Positions 17,682 to 26,525 are shown, numbered from the stretch's first letter. The stretch: 64,000 nucleotides of DNA from Halobacillus salinarum (GCF_022919095.1 NZ_CP095073.1:3286001-3350000), one strand, 5' to 3'. The notes: a model not told the origin generated them from the letters alone. Translations and numbers: made by a program.

Positions 17682-19194
17682 GTTTTTTCCACTCCCTTGA
17701 TGAATCCATTGCAACGGGCTGCATCGGGTGAGCATCCTTCGGGCGTTTTTTCATTTGATAAAGTGGTATTCGAACAAAGGTATCTTTAAGATCCGCCAGG
17801 CGCAGCGGTGCAACCGGGGCAAAATAAGGGACACCAAAAGATTCCAGTTTAACTAAATGGATTATGATAAACAACAGACCAAATACAATGCCAAGAAAAC
17901 CTAAAGTAGCAGCAAGTATAATGAGCGGAAATGTTAACAGTCTGAGTGTCGTACTCAATTCGTTTGAGGGCACCACAAATGATGCGATGGCAGTTAATGC
18001 GACAACAATAACCATTAAGTTGGATACAAGCCCCGCTCTAACGACAGCATCCCCAATGACGAGACCTCCGACGATACCGATCGTTTGTCCGATCGGCTGA
18101 GGCAAGCGGATCCCCGCTTCACGAATGAGTTCAATAATGACCACCATCACAAAGGCTTCCATAATTGGCGGGTAAGCAATTTCGTTAATCGAGCTCTTTA
18201 CCGGGATAATCAATTCATCAGGAATCACTTCAAAATGAAAGCTGACGATGGCAATATAAAATGCTGGAAACCCTACAGCGATTAAAAAACTCATCAGTCT
18301 AATTAAGCGGACAAAGGTGCCGGTATACCAGCGCATGTTGTAATCATCCGGAGACTGATAAAACATAAAAAAAGTCGAAGGAGCAATTAAACATGTCGGG
18401 CTTCCTTCGGCAAGGATCGCCACCCTCCCTTCCATGATATTAGCGGTTACTCTGTCAGGTCTTTCTGTATTCAGCATTTGCGGAAATGGAGACAGCGTAC
18501 TGTCTTCAATAAATTCCTCCACATACCCCGGGCTGTGGATCATATCTGCACTTATATCCTTCAGCCTCGTCTCAATCTTTTGCAGCACAACAGGGTCTGT
18601 AATTCCTTCCATATAAATTAATGCAATGTTTGTATTAGTTTTTTTTCCCAGCTTGTAGTACTTCACTTTTAAATCTCTATGTTCGATCCGTTTTCGGACT
18701 AGATTAATGTTAATCAGTAAGTTCTCTACAAACCCATCATGTGAACCGCGAATGATCTTTTCATTAGCCGGTTCTTCAACAGTGCGGTTAAAGGCCGAGG
18801 TGACATTAAATTGATACGCCCTCTTTCTGCCTTCCTCCAGGTAGACAGCATGGCCGCGGAGAAGCGTGATAATCACCTGTTCCAGATTTTCTGTAACCTT
18901 CGAATTAGGAATCTCTGAGATATCATCGATTCTCCCCATTTCCAGAGGAGCGAAGATATTCTCCTGCACTTTCTCCTGATCAGTTAACGAATCAAAATAG
19001 AGCAGAGCAGCTTTGCCATTTTTAAGCACACGAATTTTTAAATCATCGGTATGTTTAAACTCCTCTAACAAATAATCCACATTTTTGGACAGATTCCCAG
19101 AACATGGCTGTACGGGGTCCTTTGATTCTTCTCTTATTGAACTGTCCACTACTCTATCTTTGCGGTTCTTAAATAACCAGTTCATAAATGCCAT
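17635..19194 (-). CDS. Spore germination receptor subunit A (GerAA/GerKA family), second operon
   Basis: 519 residues from ATG 19194 (AGGTG 6 nt upstream; GTG 19203 and ATG 19200 are in frame but too near the site). The soluble N-terminal half includes VEEFIEDSTLSPFPQ, the counterpart of the same motif in the first operon, then PDRVTANIMEGRVAILAEGSP and five membrane segments with LPQPIGQTIGIVGGLVIGDA. The C-terminal tail is very polar (KKREQKKQPDNQSNQQS). No clear sigma-G promoter was seen upstream, unlike the first operon. Confidence 0.92.
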   Translation of the reverse strand: MAFMNWLFKNRKDRVVDSSIREESKDPVQPCSGNLSKNVDYLLEEFKHTDDLKIRVLKNGKAALLYFDSLTDQEKVQENIFAPLEMGRIDDISEIPNSKVTENLEQVIITLLRGHAVYLEEGRKRAYQFNVTSAFNRTVEEPANEKIIRGSHDGFVENLLININLVRKRIEHRDLKVKYYKLGKKTNTNIALIYMEGITDPVVLQKIETRLKDISADMIHSPGYVEEFIEDSTLSPFPQMLNTERPDRVTANIMEGRVAILAEGSPTCLIAPSTFFMFYQSPDDYNMRWYTGTFVRLIRLMSFLIAVGFPAFYIAIVSFHFEVIPDELIIPVKSSINEIAYPPIMEAFVMVVIIELIREAGIRLPQPIGQTIGIVGGLVIGDAVVRAGLVSNLMVIVVALTAIASFVVPSNELSTTLRLLTFPLIILAATLGFLGIVFGLLFIIIHLVKLESFGVPYFAPVAPLRLADLKDTFVRIPLYQMKKRPKDAHPMQPVAMDSSREWKKREQKKQPDNQSNQQS

Positions 19195-19301
19195 TGTCAT
19201 CACCTATCCATATCCTGTCACAGAATACAGAATTTATACTGTGATGCCTATAATTAGAATCAAAGAGGATTTCATTCCTGACAGCCAATCCAATAAAAAA
19301 A

Positions 19302-19322
19302 GCTGCCGAGACAATCGACAGC
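19302..19322 (-). terminator. Terminator after the purine permease gene
   Basis: On the minus strand GCTGTCGA...TCGGCAGC followed by TTTTTTT, 8 bp including one G-U pair, 18 nt after the stop at 19340. Confidence 0.65.
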
Positions 19323-19339
19323 CTTAGGCATTCATTTAA

Positions 19340-20641
19340 CTAGTGGGAAGGGAAGAAGATCAACTGCAGTACAAAAATAAGCGCAAACAGATACAACAGC
19401 CAATGCACGGACTTTGCTTTCCCTCTTACGACTTTGACGAATGGATATAAAATAAACCCTATGGAAATCCCGGTAGCAATACTTGAAGTAAGCGGCATAG
19501 TCAGAATGATGATAAAAGCTGGGAAAGCATCATCAAATGAGCTCCATTCCACTTTAGCCAGCCCCTTCATCATAAAGCAGCCGACAATGATTAGGGAAGG
19601 CGCAGTGATTGCCGCTAAATCTGATACTGCCGCAATAACCGGCGAAAAGAACATGGACACAATAAACAAGCCGGAAACCACTATAGTCGTAAGACCCGTC
19701 CGTCCTCCTGCTGCTACACCCGTCGATGATTCAATATACGCAGAAGAAGGACTCGTTCCAAACATTGAGCCTACCGTCGTGGCTGTTGCATCGGCCATTA
19801 GAGCAGCCCGGGCTTTTGGAAGGCTGCCATCCTTGTTCAGGAACCCTGCTTGTTCAGCTACGCCTACCATAGTTCCTGTCGTGTCGAAAATGGTTACTAA
19901 TAAGAAGGCAAATACGACTGTATAAAGTCCATTTGAAAATACACCGGAAAGATCCACATCCCAAAACACCGGCGCTGGTGGTGCAGATACTAATCCATCT
20001 ATCTTCAACTGGCCAGTCATGAAGGCAAGGATGGAAGTTAAAATCATTCCAATGAATAAGGCACCGGTTACATTTCTAGTAACGAGCGCCAAAGTGATGA
20101 GGAGTCCCGCAATTGTAAGCAGCGTACCCGGTTCCGATAAGTCACCTAAGGTTACAAGAGTTTCCTCACTTCCTACAATAATATTAGACATTCTCAACCC
20201 TAAAAATGCGATAAACAAACCGATTCCTGAGGTGATCCCATATTTTAATGATGGCGGGATTGCAGTAATCAGCTTTTCCCGAAGGCTTGTTAAACTAAGA
20301 AGGACAAACAGGATTCCTGCTATAAATACAGTTCCTAATATCGTTGAATAACCAACCCCCTGCTGGGTAACCTCCGTAACAAAGTAAGCGTTCATACCCA
20401 TCCCCGGTGCAATAGCGATTGGGTAATTGGCTGCTAATGCCATGATTAATGTACCGATTACCGCTGCGATAATTGTTGCCATAAATACTTGATTCAGCGG
20501 CAGTCCTGCTCCTTTAAGTATGACAGGGTTGACTACGATAATATAAACCATCGTCAAAAAGGTAGTCGCTCCTGCAAGCACTTCAGTTTTTACACTTGTG
20601 TTGTTTTCTTCTAATTTAAATCGGTTGAACAATCCAGACAC
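19340..20641 (-). CDS. NCS2/AzgA-type adenine-guanine-hypoxanthine permease (PbuG/PbuO-like)
   Basis: 433 residues, about 12-14 membrane segments. It opens GLFNRFKLEENNTSVKTEVL and shows AGATTFLTMVYIIVVNP, IAPGMGMNAYFV, LVTIFDTTGTMVGVAEQAG and GTSPSSAYIESSTGVAAGGRTGL, all diagnostic of the AzgA branch of purine:proton symporters. GTG start at 20641 with AGGAAAG upstream. No guanine-type riboswitch is visible in the 220 nt upstream, although pbuG in B. subtilis has one. Confidence 0.92.
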   Translation of the reverse strand: MSGLFNRFKLEENNTSVKTEVLAGATTFLTMVYIIVVNPVILKGAGLPLNQVFMATIIAAVIGTLIMALAANYPIAIAPGMGMNAYFVTEVTQQGVGYSTILGTVFIAGILFVLLSLTSLREKLITAIPPSLKYGITSGIGLFIAFLGLRMSNIIVGSEETLVTLGDLSEPGTLLTIAGLLITLALVTRNVTGALFIGMILTSILAFMTGQLKIDGLVSAPPAPVFWDVDLSGVFSNGLYTVVFAFLLVTIFDTTGTMVGVAEQAGFLNKDGSLPKARAALMADATATTVGSMFGTSPSSAYIESSTGVAAGGRTGLTTIVVSGLFIVSMFFSPVIAAVSDLAAITAPSLIIVGCFMMKGLAKVEWSSFDDAFPAFIIILTMPLTSSIATGISIGFILYPFVKVVRGKAKSVHWLLYLFALIFVLQLIFFPSH

Positions 20642-20800
20642 CTGACTTTCCTATAAAATCACACTCGCTATTATATTCACTTTCCGTACATAGTTCAACA
20701 GATATGTATTTAATGTTCGTTTTTAACTTAATTATTAAAATATACTTCTACGCTTCACCCAAATTACCCATACATAACGAACAATCAAAAAACACTAACA

Positions 20801-20838
20801 AAAAGCACAAAGGACCCTCCATATCCCTTGTGCTTTTT
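20801..20838 (-). terminator. Terminator after ydbT
   Basis: AAAAGCACAAAGG / CCCTTGTGCTTTT stem, followed on either strand by A/T-rich sequence, 25 nt after the ydbT stop. Confidence 0.65.
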
Positions 20839-20862
20839 CATATAATATATTATTCCAGCGGA

Positions 20863-22317
20863 TTAAGCTTGCGTTTGATCGGGACGGTACCACTCCATAA
20901 CGGAATCGCAATCCGTACGTTCTAAGTATAAGCATTCGGCCTGTGCCCCGCCGGCACCTGATTTCATTACAACGCGGACACTCTTGAGCTCCGCATGTTT
21001 TTGAAAGAGGCTTTGCGCAGTCTCCGCCGATTGAATACGATATTTTTTCATCACATACGTACGCAGGGAAAACACCCTGTTTCTGATGGTCAATTGTTTT
21101 TCTACTAAAGAAAACCCTGTACCAAGATAAGAAAGCCATCCTAAAACCGTGAAGAACACAGGTACCACCAATGCCATGACACCGAATGGCCAAAAGAGAA
21201 CAGCCGCGGCAATGGCTAGAATCCATGTCAACCATGACTTTCTCAATATATAGCGACGAAGGGAACGCCTCGGCGGCCGCTTCAAGTGGGCGTCTATTTG
21301 ATAATCAGGCAGAATCCTCCCTAGAGCTTTACTCAATTCCCTCCTATTGATGAGAGGAAATAGTTTTAGCTGCTGCTCCGCTTCCGTTTTCACGGACCCC
21401 CCTGCACTTATAAGTGTAAGCGAAGCAAACCCTAGAGGCTGACGGATCAAATTTTCATCTATTCTTAGTCCCTGGATTCGATTTTTTGGAATAGTCATCT
21501 GCCTCTTTTCCAGGAGACCTCGAGTGATAATAACATCATCCTGATCTAGAAATACAGAGAAATTCGCATACCTGAAAATGGTCATAATGATCGCCGCTCC
21601 ATAAGCAATTAACAGGACTGAGAAAACGGCACTAGCAATCACGAGAACGCCAAATTGCAGCCACCCTTTTACCTGCTCATAGATCATACCTAAAGGGAGA
21701 GAATCCATTATTTGAGAGAAAAACACACCTACCCCTGATAATACGACACCTGCTCCTCCTGAGGTAATCGCCATAATCAATAAATCCTTCATTTTCATTT
21801 CAAAAACAAGTTCCCGCTCCTGCCCGTTTTCTGTACGATCTGGTTCTCTTTTATGGCCCTGCTTTTCTTGAAAGATAACTGCTTCAAGCTCGTCAGCTTC
21901 CGATCGCTTAATGGCCGTTAATTCAGCTTCGGCCTTTTGCTTGCCTCCTGAACCGCCTGCGGTTTCTACGGAGACTTTTACAAGCTCGAACGGCCGGTGA
22001 AAAATCCCTTCAGAAAAGTTAAGGCTTTGGATGCGGTCAATCGGAATGTAGCGCTTTTTCTTAAATATGAGGCCATATTCAATTCGTAGTTCTCCTTCTT
22101 CAATTCGATATGTAAAACGAATCCATCTGAATATCCCACTCAACAGTACACCAATTAAAACAACGGCAGAAATACCAAGCGAAAACCAATTCGGTGACCC
22201 TCCGGAAAAATTTCCATTTAAAAAAACAATGACTATAAGGGGAAATATAGCCTCTCTTATTCCTTTAAAAAAATTAATGATGGCAGAAATGGGATGAAGC
22301 TTCTTATATTCAGACAT
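20863..22317 (-). CDS. ydbT: PH-domain (bPH2/DUF304) membrane protein, YdbT-like
   Basis: 484 residues with three bacterial PH-like (DUF304) units separated by paired membrane segments. Repeated signatures are FTYRIEEGELRIEYGLIFKK...RYIPIDRIQSLNF (~65-110), VFLDQDDVIITRGLLEKRQMTIPKNRIQGLR (~260-290) and SLVEKQLTIRNRVFSLRTYVMKKYRIQ (~405-430). The start overlaps the end of ydbS by 8 nt. In B. subtilis ydbST belongs to the sigma-W envelope-stress regulon and has been linked to bacteriocin resistance; the upstream sigma-W-like promoter supports the same control here. Confidence 0.88.
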   Translation of the reverse strand: MSEYKKLHPISAIINFFKGIREAIFPLIVIVFLNGNFSGGSPNWFSLGISAVVLIGVLLSGIFRWIRFTYRIEEGELRIEYGLIFKKKRYIPIDRIQSLNFSEGIFHRPFELVKVSVETAGGSGGKQKAEAELTAIKRSEADELEAVIFQEKQGHKREPDRTENGQERELVFEMKMKDLLIMAITSGGAGVVLSGVGVFFSQIMDSLPLGMIYEQVKGWLQFGVLVIASAVFSVLLIAYGAAIIMTIFRYANFSVFLDQDDVIITRGLLEKRQMTIPKNRIQGLRIDENLIRQPLGFASLTLISAGGSVKTEAEQQLKLFPLINRRELSKALGRILPDYQIDAHLKRPPRRSLRRYILRKSWLTWILAIAAAVLFWPFGVMALVVPVFFTVLGWLSYLGTGFSLVEKQLTIRNRVFSLRTYVMKKYRIQSAETAQSLFQKHAELKSVRVVMKSGAGGAQAECLYLERTDCDSVMEWYRPDQTQA

Positions 22318-22786
22318 CCTCTTCCGCCACCCTTGCTAAAGATGAAATCGACTGCCGCAGACGTTCAGCTTCTCTTTCGTCGAGAGCTGGAACCTTATGT
22401 ACAGTGGCTGCTGTGGAGATACTAATCGTTGCCAGGCGGTATTTTCTTAGTAATGGACCTTGTTCAGTATCCACATGCTGGACGCGGACCATCGGGACAA
22501 GCGTCCTTGTAACAATGAAAAGCCCATGTTGAAGTTCAATTTCTACATCGCTGACTTCATACCTCCACCTTTTCCAGCGAATGGATGGAATCAGCCATAC
22601 GGAAAAGATCAATAAAAGCAAGATCAGTCCCAAAGGAATCAGTACCAGCCATGCCGGCCAATCCCACAATTGGATCATAATTTGCAAGGCAATTGCAGCA
22701 ATCACAACTGCTCCTGTTTGAATGCCGCCATAAATTCTCCATAACAGTAAGGCACGCTCCGAAATCCGTTGATTCGGCTCCCTCAT
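22310..22786 (-). CDS. ydbS: PH-domain (bPH2/DUF304) membrane protein, YdbS-like
   Basis: 158 residues: two membrane segments (~20-65) followed by one DUF304 unit, WRYEVSDVEIELQHGLFIVTRTLVPMVRVQHVDTEQGPLLRKYRLA. It is the small partner of YdbT, with an 8-nt gene overlap, so the two proteins probably act together in the membrane. ATG 22786 follows GAGGAGGGAGAGTA. Confidence 0.88.
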   Translation of the reverse strand: MREPNQRISERALLLWRIYGGIQTGAVVIAAIALQIMIQLWDWPAWLVLIPLGLILLLLIFSVWLIPSIRWKRWRYEVSDVEIELQHGLFIVTRTLVPMVRVQHVDTEQGPLLRKYRLATISISTAATVHKVPALDEREAERLRQSISSLARVAEEDV

Positions 22787-22823
22787 TACTCTCCCTCCTC
22801 AATCAAACACTTTCCCTACTAGA

Positions 22824-22850
22824 TACGAGTCTTTTCGATAAAAGGTTTCA
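22824..22850 (-). promoter_or_regulatory. Candidate sigma-W promoter of ydbST
   Basis: On the minus strand TGAAAC (22845-22850), 17-nt spacer, CGTATC beginning with CGTA at 22824-22827. This matches the sigma-W consensus TGAAAC-N16/17-CGTA. It lies just after the proC terminator and 38 nt before ydbS. Confidence 0.7.
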
Positions 22851-22860
22851 AACGATACGA

Positions 22861-22895
22861 AAACCAGACATGGTATTGTTCAGCATGTCTGGTTT
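22861..22895 (-). terminator. Terminator after proC
   Basis: AAACCAGACATG pairs perfectly with CATGTCTGGTTT (12 bp), 12 nt after the proC stop and upstream of the sigma-W-like promoter. Confidence 0.7.
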
Positions 22896-22906
22896 TTATT
22901 TACCCT

Positions 22907-23719
22907 TCATTCACCTTTCGAAAGCTCTCGTGCTCGATTCGTACATGCGGTCATCCCTTGGATAACTGAGCTGCGCAACCCTGACTCCTCAAGCGCCGCT
23001 ACCGCATCAATCGTAACGCCACCAGGAGTACATACGTCATCCTTCAACTGTCCAGGGTGCTTGCCTGATTCGAGCACCATCTTTGCAGCTCCCATGACAG
23101 CTTGAGATGCCAGTTTGTATGCTTTATCGCGTGGAAAACCTTGCTGAACAGCAGAGTCCGTCATCGCTTCGATAAACATATAGACAAATGCAGGAGAAGA
23201 ACCACTAAGAGAAGGGACGACATCCATCAGTTTTTCGGCAATAACTTCTGCTTCACCGAAGCTTTCCACAATCTCTAATACGTCAGCCAGTTCTTCTTTT
23301 GTTACAAATTCATTTGGACAAAGTACACTCATCCCGGCGCCAACGAGTGAAGGGGTATTCGGCATAGAACGAATCACTTTCACATTAAAGCCAAAGGCTT
23401 TTTTCGTGGCTTCAAGTGTAACGCCAGCAGCAATAGTAACGACTACAGTATCCTTGGCAATCTCATCCTTAATTTCTTCAATAACCTCTTTATAAATATA
23501 AGGCTTTACAGCAAGGAATAAAATATCGCTTTCCTGTGCCAGCTTCTTGTTATCGCTCGTAATATTAATGCCATACTCCTCAGCTACAAAGTCGATGGTT
23601 TCATCAGTTATGGCCGTAGCAGCTATTTGATTTGCCGGGACGACTCCAGCTTTCACCATGCCGTGAATCATTGCTTGTCCCATTTGGCCACATCCTAGGA
23701 ATCCTATTTTTTTGTTCAC
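22907..23719 (-). CDS. proC: Pyrroline-5-carboxylate reductase
   Basis: 270 residues. The enzyme reduces pyrroline-5-carboxylate to proline with NAD(P)H. The Rossmann motif GFLGCGQMGQAM opens the protein, VIRSMPNTPSLVGAGM lies near 136-151, and the C-terminal dimer/active-site region GSGPAFVYMF-like SGSSPAFVYMFIEAMTDSAV and VCTPGGVTIDAVAALEESGLRSSVIQGM are intact. GTG start at 23719 with AAGGAGGCGATACGG upstream. Proline is a major compatible solute in halotolerant Bacillaceae, but no osmotic control is visible here. Confidence 0.95.
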   Translation of the reverse strand: MNKKIGFLGCGQMGQAMIHGMVKAGVVPANQIAATAITDETIDFVAEEYGINITSDNKKLAQESDILFLAVKPYIYKEVIEEIKDEIAKDTVVVTIAAGVTLEATKKAFGFNVKVIRSMPNTPSLVGAGMSVLCPNEFVTKEELADVLEIVESFGEAEVIAEKLMDVVPSLSGSSPAFVYMFIEAMTDSAVQQGFPRDKAYKLASQAVMGAAKMVLESGKHPGQLKDDVCTPGGVTIDAVAALEESGLRSSVIQGMTACTNRARELSKGE

Positions 23720-23917
23720 CCGTATCGCCTCCTTTTGTGACTTTCATTGTATCCGATAATCTTCTCGTTCACAATCGATTATGTAATTATGTTAAAGAGT
23801 AGTAAATATTTCATGTTTTTAAGGGAAAAGGTTTACAAATGGACATTCCTTCCCTATAATAAGTAGTGTATTCTTCATATCATAACGATTCACCACAAAT
23901 ATCATAGCTGCTACGAG

Positions 23918-23947
23918 AAAAGCCGAGCTGCCTCAAGCTCGGCTTTT
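23918..23947. terminator. Terminator near the end of yhbH (bidirectional)
   Basis: AAAAGCCGAGCT / AGCTCGGCTTTT, 12 bp with a 6-nt loop, followed by T/A runs on both strands, between proC and the yhbH stop. Confidence 0.75.
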
Positions 23948-23998
23948 TTCGTGTTCAGCTGTTTTTTCATTATTCAACCCAATCTTAAGGTTTCATCA

Positions 23999-25165
23999 TT
24001 AGCTCGGAACCTCTACACTTCCTTCTTCACTGAAAAACCCTTTCATCGCATGGAATACATCTGCCTTTTTACGAAGGATATGATACCTGAATTTCGGGTG
24101 ATCAATTGACTTATAAGCTTGCATTAAACTGGACGCACGGTTGTATTGATTCACTTCCCCGTAGCCAAACATTTGTGAAACATTTAACAGCTCATTTATT
24201 AAAGCGACGCATCGCTTGTTGTCAGAAGTCAAATTGTCTCCATCTGAAAAGTGGAAAGGATAAATATTATAGCGGGCAGGTGAGTACTTTTCATGAATAA
24301 GCTCTAGCGCTTTTCGATAGGCTGAAGAACAAATGGTTCCTCCGCTTTCTCCTTTTGAAAAGAAGTCCTCTTCGCTTACCACTTTTGCTTGTGTATGGTG
24401 AGCGATAAATTCCACATCGACCGTTTCATAGTTTTTATTCAAGAAACGATTCATCCAGAAGAAAAAACTTCTCGCCATATATTTCTCCCATTGGCCCATC
24501 GAACCACTCGTATCCATCATGGCAATGACAACAGCCTTTGATTCAGGCTTTTCCTCATCCTGCCACGTTTTGAATCGAAGATCTTCAGGATAAATGGGAG
24601 AAAAAGTTGCTTCTCCGCCCAAAGCATTCCGCTTATAAGCTTCAAGCATAGTTCTTTTCTTATCGATATTACCAGTTAACCCGGTTTTACGTATATCACT
24701 AAAAGAATAATCTGTTTGAATGATGGTGTCTCTTTCTTTCTCATCTAAATTAGGTAAGGTAAGTTCCTTAAAAAATGCCTCCTCAAGCTCTGCTAAAGAT
24801 ACCTCAGCTTCGTAATAGTCTTCACCAGCCTGATCTCCTGCACCTTCTCCATCTCCCGGCTTGCCTTTTTTGGATGGGGCTTGAGCGACAACATCACCAA
24901 TTTCACTATCGCCTTCGCCTTGACCAGCGTGCTTATTCTTATCATAATTGTAACGAATTTTATATTCATCAAGCGAACGTATAGGTATCTTAACGACACG
25001 TTTTCCATTCGACATTACAATATTTTCTTCTGTAACTAAATCCGGGAGCTGCTTCTGCATTGCATCTTTCACTTTTTCCTGGTGTCGCCGCTGATCATCA
25101 TAGCCTTTCCGATGGAGGGACCAGTCGTCTTCGGCGATTACGAAACTTTTCTCATCTTCCATCAT
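23999..25165 (-). CDS. yhbH: Sporulation protein YhbH (DUF444)
   Basis: 388 residues. It opens [21 protein letters not shown], has a polar Gly/Glu-rich linker (~75-110), and a von Willebrand-A-like C-terminal half containing [26 protein letters not shown]-type MDTSGSMG (metal-ion-dependent adhesion motif DxSGS). YhbH is a sporulation protein made in the mother cell under sigma-E and required for full sporulation; its gene normally adjoins prkA, which here lies ~9.7 kb away (34882-36777). ATG 25165 or 25162 both follow TAGGAGGGG. Confidence 0.93.
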   Translation of the reverse strand: MMEDEKSFVIAEDDWSLHRKGYDDQRRHQEKVKDAMQKQLPDLVTEENIVMSNGKRVVKIPIRSLDEYKIRYNYDKNKHAGQGEGDSEIGDVVAQAPSKKGKPGDGEGAGDQAGEDYYEAEVSLAELEEAFFKELTLPNLDEKERDTIIQTDYSFSDIRKTGLTGNIDKKRTMLEAYKRNALGGEATFSPIYPEDLRFKTWQDEEKPESKAVVIAMMDTSGSMGQWEKYMARSFFFWMNRFLNKNYETVDVEFIAHHTQAKVVSEEDFFSKGESGGTICSSAYRKALELIHEKYSPARYNIYPFHFSDGDNLTSDNKRCVALINELLNVSQMFGYGEVNQYNRASSLMQAYKSIDHPKFRYHILRKKADVFHAMKGFFSEEGSVEVPS

Positions 25166-25191
25166 TTCCCCTCCTAGTCGAGTATTACTCT

Positions 25192-25220
25192 ATCGTATGC
25201 AGGTCCACGTGATTGGATGA
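25192..25220 (-). promoter_or_regulatory. Candidate sigma-E promoter of yhbH
   Basis: CATACGAT (25192-25199, 7 of 8 to the sigma-E -10 CATACAAT), 14-nt spacer, TCATCCA (25214-25220) as a partial -35. The position, 26 nt before the start codon, and known sigma-E control of yhbH support it. Confidence 0.45.
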
Positions 25221-25341
25221 AACGAAATCTAATATAACTGAATATTTTGTGTTTTCCTCCTATAATTTGGTCAGGCTGGTGTCCTTAAACCAGTCTTGTC
25301 TATTCGTGCGCAAGTAAGAAATGGGATCATGCCCATAAAAA

Positions 25342-25368
25342 AGCCTGATGCTGGACTCGCATCAGGCT
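25342..25368 (-). terminator. Terminator after yidC2
   Basis: AGCCTGATG pairs with CATCAGGCT and is followed on the minus strand by TTTTTTATGG, 8 nt after the yidC2 stop. Confidence 0.75.
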
Positions 25369-25375
25369 GACTCTA

Positions 25376-26128
25376 TTATTTGGCCGGGACGGGCTGTTGA
25401 TAAAGTTTTTTCGATATAAGAGTTTGCACGATTAAGAAAAGACCTCCAACTGCCCAATACAATGGCAAGGCTGCTGGTGCCGAAAAAGAGATAAACAAAA
25501 TCATAACAGGAGAAAGCAGGCCGATCAGCTTCATTTGTTTTTGCTGCTGTTCCGTCATCCCCAGCATGGAAACTCTGTATTGAATAAAATAAAGAATCCC
25601 CGCCACGATCGCCATCGCTATATCAGGTTGTCCAAGATTAAACCAAAGAAACGAATGCGTCGCGATTTCATGGGAGCCGCGTATCGCATAGTAAAATCCC
25701 ATGAGAATAGGCATTTGAATAATTAATGGCAGACACCCCATATTTAGAGGATTAATGTTGGTGTTGCGGTAAAGAGTCATCATTTCTGCCTGGATTTTTT
25801 GTTTATCCTCTTGACTTTTTGCCGCTTTCAGCCGGTTTTGAATATCGGTCATCTCCGGTTTGACAGCTTCCATCTTGAATTTCATATCCTGGCTGTTTTT
25901 AAATGTTTTCAGCATAAAAGGCATGAGAACAAAACGAACAGCAAGCGTAATTAAAATGATCGCGATCCCGTAATTCTCTCCAAAAGCATCAGCCACCACT
26001 TTAATTAAATCGATAAATGGCTGAACGAGGTATTTGCCAAAAAATCCATCTCCATTCGCAGCACTTTGCGGAGAACAGCCGGCAAGCAATAATCCAACTA
26101 CACTCATAATTCCTAGCATTTTTTTCAT
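25376..26128 (-). CDS. yidC2: Membrane protein insertase YidC/Oxa1 family (YidC2/YqjG-type)
   Basis: 250 residues. A lipoprotein signal peptide with lipobox LLAGC (Cys ~18) precedes five membrane segments with the Oxa1/YidC features FGENYGIAIILITLAVRFVLMP (conserved Arg inside the first core segment), QMPILMGFYYAIR and PAALPLYWAVGGLFLIVQTLIS. It inserts membrane proteins alone or with Sec. The start is ATG 26128; its Shine-Dalgarno AGGAGG is inside a 13-bp hairpin formed with the end of the upstream MifM-like ORF, so expression of this gene is probably induced when that leader stalls. In B. subtilis only the YidC2 paralogue is controlled in this way. Confidence 0.93.
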   Translation of the reverse strand: MKKMLGIMSVVGLLLAGCSPQSAANGDGFFGKYLVQPFIDLIKVVADAFGENYGIAIILITLAVRFVLMPFMLKTFKNSQDMKFKMEAVKPEMTDIQNRLKAAKSQEDKQKIQAEMMTLYRNTNINPLNMGCLPLIIQMPILMGFYYAIRGSHEIATHSFLWFNLGQPDIAMAIVAGILYFIQYRVSMLGMTEQQQKQMKLIGLLSPVMILFISFSAPAALPLYWAVGGLFLIVQTLISKKLYQQPVPAK

Positions 26129-26139
26129 TATATTTTCCT

Positions 26140-26176
26140 CCTCTATATTTGAATACGATTTAATCAAATATAGAGG
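26140..26176 (-). promoter_or_regulatory. RNA hairpin sequestering the yidC2 ribosome-binding site
   Basis: On the minus strand CCTCTATATTTGA (26176-26164), an 11-nt loop, then TCAAATATAGAGG (26152-26140). The stem is 13 bp without a mismatch. Its 5' arm contains the last three sense codons and the stop of the MifM-like ORF; its 3' arm contains the first half of the AGGAGG Shine-Dalgarno of yidC2. A ribosome stalled near the end of the leader would melt the stem and free the yidC2 site, as established for B. subtilis mifM-yidC2. Confidence 0.8.
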
Positions 26177-26448
26177 CAGTGGTCATCATCGCTGGAGTCT
26201 TCTTTCCTTCTAACGGTTCGCTGGAGCCATTGCACCATTTCATTATCAGGCAGAACAACATATCGCCGTTCTTTCACTTCAATATTGCGTGTATCGGCGA
26301 TTACCTGCCGAGTCGAAAGGCATCCAGATGGTTCGTGTACCATGTGGGACCAAATGGTTTGTACAGCGATCGTCATTAATAAACTTAGATAAATGGACAA
26401 AAACAATAAATCATAGGATCCATCCAGTAATTCTACAAATATAGTCAT
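26164..26448 (-). CDS. mifM: MifM-like regulatory nascent chain (leader of yidC2)
   Basis: 94 residues; B. subtilis MifM has 95. One membrane segment lies at ~11-32 (SYDLLFLSIYLSLLMTIAVQ), then a polar middle part, then the C-terminus MVQWLQRTVRRKEDSSDDDH plus CLYI. This resembles the MifM arrest region in order: an aliphatic-x-x-Trp-aliphatic core (W74, L75), basic residues (R77, R80, R81, K82), an acidic run (E83, D84, D87-D89) and a short end. MifM senses YidC/SpoIIIJ activity: poor insertion of its membrane segment stabilises ribosome stalling. Overall identity to MifM appears low; the call rests on position, architecture and the hairpin with the yidC2 Shine-Dalgarno. The ORF has a weak ribosome-binding site of its own (AAGAG). 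Confidence 0.75.
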   Translation of the reverse strand: MTIFVELLDGSYDLLFLSIYLSLLMTIAVQTIWSHMVHEPSGCLSTRQVIADTRNIEVKERRYVVLPDNEMVQWLQRTVRRKEDSSDDDHCLYI

Positions 26449-26525
26449 AGAGCAAAACTCTTTTCTTAAGTCTTAGTTGTCATACGAATAGGTTCGTCTT
26501 TAGTTTCAAAAACACTCTATTACTT

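Noticed and set aside
20642-20862. Purine riboswitch upstream of the NCS2 permease
   Set aside because: The conserved three-way-junction loops (TATAATC...GTTTCTACC) are not present on the minus strand; only a terminator of ydbT is found.
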